This document shows, piece by piece, positions 5,862-7,306 of a stretch of DNA of 7,306 nt. Below the pieces are notes generated by a model that saw nothing but the letters and a program-made list of their open reading frames with translations, was not told the origin of the DNA and made no database searches. Origin of the DNA: Bacillota bacterium (lineage in GTDB: Bacteria; Bacillota; Desulfotomaculia; Desulfotomaculales; Desulfotomaculaceae); contig JAMCWI010000111.1 in assembly GCA_023481335.1 (NCBI GenBank), positions 1-7,306 of the forward strand, given 5' to 3'. Numbering within the stretch: the stretch's first letter is position 1; each line of letters starts with the position of its first letter. The position numbers and the translations under genes are program-made.

Positions 5862-7229
5862 TTATTTTGTGCCGTTATTCTTCACCGGCGCCGTGCTGCG
5901 GATGTGCAGTTCCGCCAATTGGGCGGGGTCCACCACATCCGGGGCCTGGGTCATCAGGCAAGTGGCGCTGGCGGTTTTGGGGAAGGCAATGACGTCGCGG
6001 ATGCTGTCTTTGCCCGCCAGCAGCATCACCATGCGGTCAAAGCCAAAGGCAATGCCGCCGTGGGGAGGTGCGCCGTATTCAAAGGCCTCCAGCATGAAGC
6101 CGAATTTCTCCTTGGCTTCTTCGGGGCTGAGGCCCAGGGACTTAAACATTAATTCCTGTACATCCCGGCGGTGAATCCGGATGCTGCCGCCGCCGATTTC
6201 CACACCATTTAACACCATGTCGTAGGCCCTGGCCCGGACTTTGCCCGGCTCGCTCTCCAGCAGCGGCAGGTCCTCCTCCACCGGCGAGGTGAAGGGATGG
6301 TGCATGGCAAAATAACGGCCCGCTTCGGGGTCGAATTCCAGCAGGGGGAAATCGGTGACCCAAAGGAGCTTCCACATACCCTGGGGTATCAGGTTCAAAC
6401 GTTCCGCCAGGTGAACCCGCAGGGCACCCAGGGAGGCTGCCACCACTGCCGGTTTGTCGGCCACAAAGAGCAGCAGGTCGCCGGGCTGCGCTTCCAGCTT
6501 ATCTTGAATGGCCGCCAGTTCCTCGGGGGTGAAGAACTTGGCAATGGCGGATTTCACCGAGCCGTCTTCGTTAATAATCATGTAGGCCAGGCCCTTGGCT
6601 TTGTAGACCGCCGCAAAGGCGGTTAAATCATCAATTTCCTTGCGGGAAAAAGTGCCGCAGCCCTTGGCATTGATGCCTTTTACCTGGCCGCCGCCGGCGG
6701 CGGTGCTGTTAAAGACCTTAAAGCCGCACTTGGCCGCAATGGGTGTGATGTCTGTCAGTTCCAGCCCGAAACGGGTGTCCGGCTTGTCGGAGCCAAAGCG
6801 ATCCATGGCTTCCTGGTAGGAAAGGCGAGGGAAGGGTGTGGGAACCTCCAGGCCAATGGTATCCCGGCAGACCCGGGCAATCATTTGCTCCATGAGGCCC
6901 ATGACATCATCGGCGTCCACAAAGGACATCTCCAAATCGATCTGGGTAAATTCCGGCTGGCGGTCCGCCCGCAGGTCCTCGTCCCGGAAGCAGCGGACGA
7001 TCTGGAAATAACGCTCCATACCGGCCAGCATCAAAATTTGCTTAAAGAGCTGGGGGGACTGGGGCAGGGCGTAAAATTTGCCGGGGTTAACCCGGCTGGG
7101 CACCAGGTAATCCCTGGCCCCTTCCGGGGTGCTCTTGGTCAGCATGGGGGTTTCAATTTCCAAAAAGCCCTGGTTGTCCAGGAAATCCCGCATGCTCTTG
7201 GCGGCCCGGTGGCGCATCATTAGAGACCG
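5862..7229 (-). CDS. aspS: Aspartyl-tRNA synthetase, N-terminus missing at the window edge
   Basis: This is a class IIb synthetase that charges tRNA with aspartate in the cytosol. The C-terminal 455 or so residues are present. Visible are motif 1 (GFLEIETPMLTKSTPEGARDY), motif 2 (YFQIVRCFRDEDLRADR followed by QPEFTQIDLEMSF), the bacterial GAD insert domain (from about LTDITPIAAKCGF onward) and motif 3 (GGIAFGFDRMVMLLAG). The protein ends with HIRSTAPVKNNGTK. About 130-140 residues are missing, comprising the OB-fold anticodon-binding domain and linker. Family-like sequence begins at RSLMMRHRAAK. Upstream of that the frame stays open by chance to a GTG at 7292, but those codons (NPQGTQGG...) are an inverted copy of aspS itself and not synthetase sequence. 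Because the N-terminal domain is absent, it cannot be told whether the enzyme is discriminating or also charges tRNA-Asn. Confidence 0.93.
   Translation of the reverse strand, partial: RSLMMRHRAAKSMRDFLDNQGFLEIETPMLTKSTPEGARDYLVPSRVNPGKFYALPQSPQLFKQILMLAGMERYFQIVRCFRDEDLRADRQPEFTQIDLEMSFVDADDVMGLMEQMIARVCRDTIGLEVPTPFPRLSYQEAMDRFGSDKPDTRFGLELTDITPIAAKCGFKVFNSTAAGGGQVKGINAKGCGTFSRKEIDDLTAFAAVYKAKGLAYMIINEDGSVKSAIAKFFTPEELAAIQDKLEAQPGDLLLFVADKPAVVAASLGALRVHLAERLNLIPQGMWKLLWVTDFPLLEFDPEAGRYFAMHHPFTSPVEEDLPLLESEPGKVRARAYDMVLNGVEIGGGSIRIHRRDVQELMFKSLGLSPEEAKEKFGFMLEAFEYGAPPHGGIAFGFDRMVMLLAGKDSIRDVIAFPKTASATCLMTQAPDVVDPAQLAELHIRSTAPVKNNGTK
6397..6474 (+). repeat. Inverted repeat arm 1, inside aspS (authentic copy)
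   Basis: These 78 bases are identical to the reverse complement of 7229-7306. In this position they encode, on the minus strand, a normal part of aspartyl-tRNA synthetase (LFVADKPAVVAASLGALRVH), so this copy is the original. Confidence 0.97.
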
Positions 7230-7306
7230 CTGCTCTTTGTGGCCGACAAACCGGCAGTGGTGGCAGCCTCCCTGGGTGCCCTGCGGGTTCACCTGGCGGA
7301 ACGTTT
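7229..7306 (-). repeat. Inverted repeat arm 2, probable fold-back artefact at the contig end
   Basis: This is an exact 78-base reverse-complement copy of 6397-6474, running to the last base of the window. It starts precisely where aspS homology stops. At the join a few bases (CAGC) fit both sequences. It brings no functional synthetase sequence and breaks the gene. An inverted chimera from amplification or assembly is the simplest explanation. Confidence 0.9.

Noticed and set aside
7230..7292. N-terminal extension of AspRS from a GTG at 7292, containing two Cys (GGCHHC) like a metal site
   Set aside because: These codons are the antisense reading of the 78-bp inverted copy of aspS and are not family sequence. 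The CxxC-like look is accidental.

Overview
The window looks like a Firmicutes (Bacillota) chromosome, most likely an anaerobic Clostridia or Desulfotomaculum/Peptococcaceae-type organism. The evidence is strong GGAGG-type ribosome binding sites, sigma-A-like promoters, a 6S RNA of Gram-positive character, and a molybdenum hydroxylase cluster with the YqeC and MocA-type maturation factors usual in anaerobes that use selenium-dependent molybdenum hydroxylases. No taxon can be fixed from the sequence alone.

Layout, left to right. Positions 1-193 hold no gene I can support, only an 18-bp palindrome. A 6S RNA gene (about 441 down to 241, minus strand) follows, with its own promoter and a rho-independent terminator. 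Next come two overlapping minus-strand maturation genes, mocA (591-1172) and yqeC (1169-1927). Between yqeC and the plus-strand genes is a divergent control region (1928-2268). It holds a strong minus-strand promoter, two tiny stop-to-start reading frames in the yqeC leader, and a weaker plus-strand promoter. A three-gene plus-strand operon encodes the FAD, [2Fe-2S] and molybdopterin subunits of a xanthine dehydrogenase-family enzyme (2269-5798). A bidirectional terminator (5813-5852) separates it from the convergent aspS gene for aspartyl-tRNA synthetase (5862 to about 7229).

How the genes work together: electrons from substrate hydroxylation at the Mo site (large subunit) pass through two [2Fe-2S] clusters (small subunit) to FAD (medium subunit). 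MocA probably makes the cytosine-dinucleotide form of the molybdenum cofactor. YqeC is an NTPase-like accessory factor linked to selenium-dependent maturation. The substrate is not determined: the position equivalent to the xanthine-binding Glu of animal xanthine oxidase is Gln here.

The most important caution is at the right edge. The last 78 bases (7229-7306) are an exact inverted copy of 6397-6474 inside aspS. They replace the N-terminal anticodon-binding part of the synthetase at a short microhomology. This looks like a fold-back chimera at a contig end, so the aspS 5' end should not be taken as biological. I see no wholly new system. The best leads are the coupled mini-ORFs ahead of yqeC, the active-site substitution, and the placement of a molybdenum hydroxylase cassette between aspS and the 6S RNA gene.
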